Below the pieces are notes generated by a model, which worked only from the letters and a program-made list of their open reading frames with translations, was not told the DNA's origin and searched no databases. Source: Salinibacterium sp. (GTDB lineage: Bacteria > Actinomycetota > Actinomycetes > Actinomycetales > Microbacteriaceae). From it: a stretch of DNA of 15,702 bases. The stretch is from positions 1 to 15,702 of the forward strand of contig SCSV01000123.1 in the NCBI GenBank assembly GCA_004297555.1, given 5' to 3'. This document shows, piece by piece, positions 14,849-15,702 of this stretch; position 1 is the first letter of the stretch, and each line of letters starts with the position of its first letter. A program made the position numbers and the translations under genes.

Positions 14849-15702
14849 GTGAACGATTTGTCAACCGTTATCCGGGTGAGCGATGTGTCGAAGCGCTTTG
14901 TCATCCGCAAGGAGAAATCGCTCAAAGAACGCCTGGTCAACTTCGGCCGATCCAACATTCACAAAGAAGATTTCTGGGCGCTGAAGGATGTCTCTTTCGA
15001 CGTGCAGGGCTCCACAACCGTCGGACTTCTCGGAGCCAACGGCTCGGGTAAGAGCACGCTGCTCAAGGCCATTGGTGGCATTCTTCAACCGACCAAGGGC
15101 GAGGTCCTGCACCGAGGCCGGCTCGCTGCGCTTCTTGAGTTAGGTGCAGGTTTTCACCCCGATCTCACCGGGCGCGAGAACGTGTACCTCAATGCTGCGA
15201 TCCTCGGTCTTTCGCGCAAAGAGACCGAAAAACACTTTGCGGAAATCGTTGAGTTCTCTGGCATCGAGCAGTTCATCGACACGCAAGTGAAGTTCTATTC
15301 CTCGGGCATGTACGTGCGACTCGCCTTCGCCGTTGCTGTGCATGTCGACCCCGAGATCCTTCTCGTGGATGAAGTGCTCGCCGTCGGGGATGAGCCGTTT
15401 CAGCGCAAGTGCATGGACCGCATCCGTGCTTTCAAGGCAGAGGGCCGCACAATTGTTCTGGTGAGCCATTCTGCGGTCGCTGTCGGCGATCTTTGTGACC
15501 GCGGCATCGTGCTTCGTGGCGGCCAAGTTCAGTACGACGGAGAGACAGCCACGGCCCTGCGCGTGCTGCGGGACGGATTCGAGGAAGACCGAATCGATGA
15601 TCTCGAAAGCGGCGGCGCGGCAACGGCGAACGATCCTGCGAGGTTCTCACGCATCGAGAGGGTCTCGCTCGTGGATCTCAAGAGTGGCGAGCTGGTGAAG
15701 GT
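14849..15702 (+). CDS. wzt: Polysaccharide ABC exporter, ATPase subunit (Wzt/TagH type, 3' end outside window)
   Basis: Powers export of the polysaccharide through the divergently encoded permease. From GTG 14849 the frame runs 284 codons to the window edge without a stop. Seen: Walker A GANGSGKST (62-70) and LLELGAGFHPDLTGREN, typical of this exporter group. The ABC signature is YSSGMYVRL (Y150 onward), Walker B is EILLVDE with catalytic E175, and the switch His is H207 in LVSH. After the ATPase domain a linker (about 238-265) leads to RIERVSLVDLKSGELVK. This looks like the beginning of the Wzt C-terminal carbohydrate-binding beta-sandwich, which in the long-form exporters recognises the modified end of the chain. 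A GGGAG stretch lies 12 bp before the start, further than ideal; GTG 14876 is an alternative but would remove part of the domain N-terminus. Confidence 0.93.
   Translation, partial: MNDLSTVIRVSDVSKRFVIRKEKSLKERLVNFGRSNIHKEDFWALKDVSFDVQGSTTVGLLGANGSGKSTLLKAIGGILQPTKGEVLHRGRLAALLELGAGFHPDLTGRENVYLNAAILGLSRKETEKHFAEIVEFSGIEQFIDTQVKFYSSGMYVRLAFAVAVHVDPEILLVDEVLAVGDEPFQRKCMDRIRAFKAEGRTIVLVSHSAVAVGDLCDRGIVLRGGQVQYDGETATALRVLRDGFEEDRIDDLESGGAATANDPARFSRIERVSLVDLKSGELVK

Noticed and set aside
1..15702. CRISPR arrays, tRNA or rRNA genes, insertion sequences, toxin-antitoxin or defence genes
   Set aside because: No regularly spaced repeats, tRNA-like cloverleaf, transposase motifs or terminal inverted repeats were seen. 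All long frames are explained by polysaccharide genes except the 72-residue protein.

Overview
This 15.7 kb window is GC-rich and reads as part of a cell-surface polysaccharide (glycopolymer) gene cluster. It most resembles a high-GC actinobacterium, and the Microbacteriaceae are a reasonable guess. The reasons are the GC-rich third codon positions, frequent GTG and TTG starts, -10-only promoters with a probable leaderless gene, and the mixture of rml genes, gmd, a GT-C membrane enzyme, a DUF4012 protein and a Wzm/Wzt-type exporter. The family-level assignment is inference and cannot be settled from the sequence alone.

Layout. (1) 1-2524, plus strand: the end of rmlC, then rmlA and a GT4 glycosyltransferase, packed with 2-4 bp gaps. 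(2) 2465-4648, minus strand: a GT4 glycosyltransferase followed by a flippase-like multi-spanning membrane protein. The flippase tail overlaps the plus-strand GT tail-to-tail by 60 bp. (3) 4756-12732, plus strand: gmd, a large GT-C membrane glycosyltransferase, a DUF4012 membrane-anchored protein, then a 72-residue unknown protein that probably has its own promoter and is translated leaderless, then two full-length paralogous GT4 enzymes. (4) 12794-13828, plus strand: a GT2 enzyme of the polyprenyl-phosphate-sugar synthase type, with two C-terminal membrane helices. (5) 13831-14721, minus strand: the ABC exporter permease (Wzm/TagG type). (6) From 14849, plus strand, running off the window: the cognate ATPase (Wzt/TagH type), divergent from its permease.

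How the genes fit together. RmlA and RmlC belong to dTDP-L-rhamnose synthesis; rmlB and rmlD are presumably outside the window. Gmd makes GDP-4-keto-6-deoxy-D-mannose, the precursor of GDP-D-rhamnose, GDP-L-fucose and related sugars, but no partner reductase is present here. Four GT4 enzymes would build the chain on the cytoplasmic side and the Wzm/Wzt pair would export it. No Wzx or Wzy was recognised, which agrees with ABC-type export. The GT2, flippase-like and GT-C proteins could form a second pathway: lipid-linked sugar made inside, flipped, and added to the polymer outside.

The individual families are known, and I found no convincing new defence, mobile or RNA system. There is no CRISPR array, tRNA, rRNA or insertion sequence. 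The least explained elements are the 72-residue protein, the shared helical N-terminal extensions of the tandem GTs, the in-register antisense overlap and the split divergent exporter. No gene-free stretch exceeds 130 bp.
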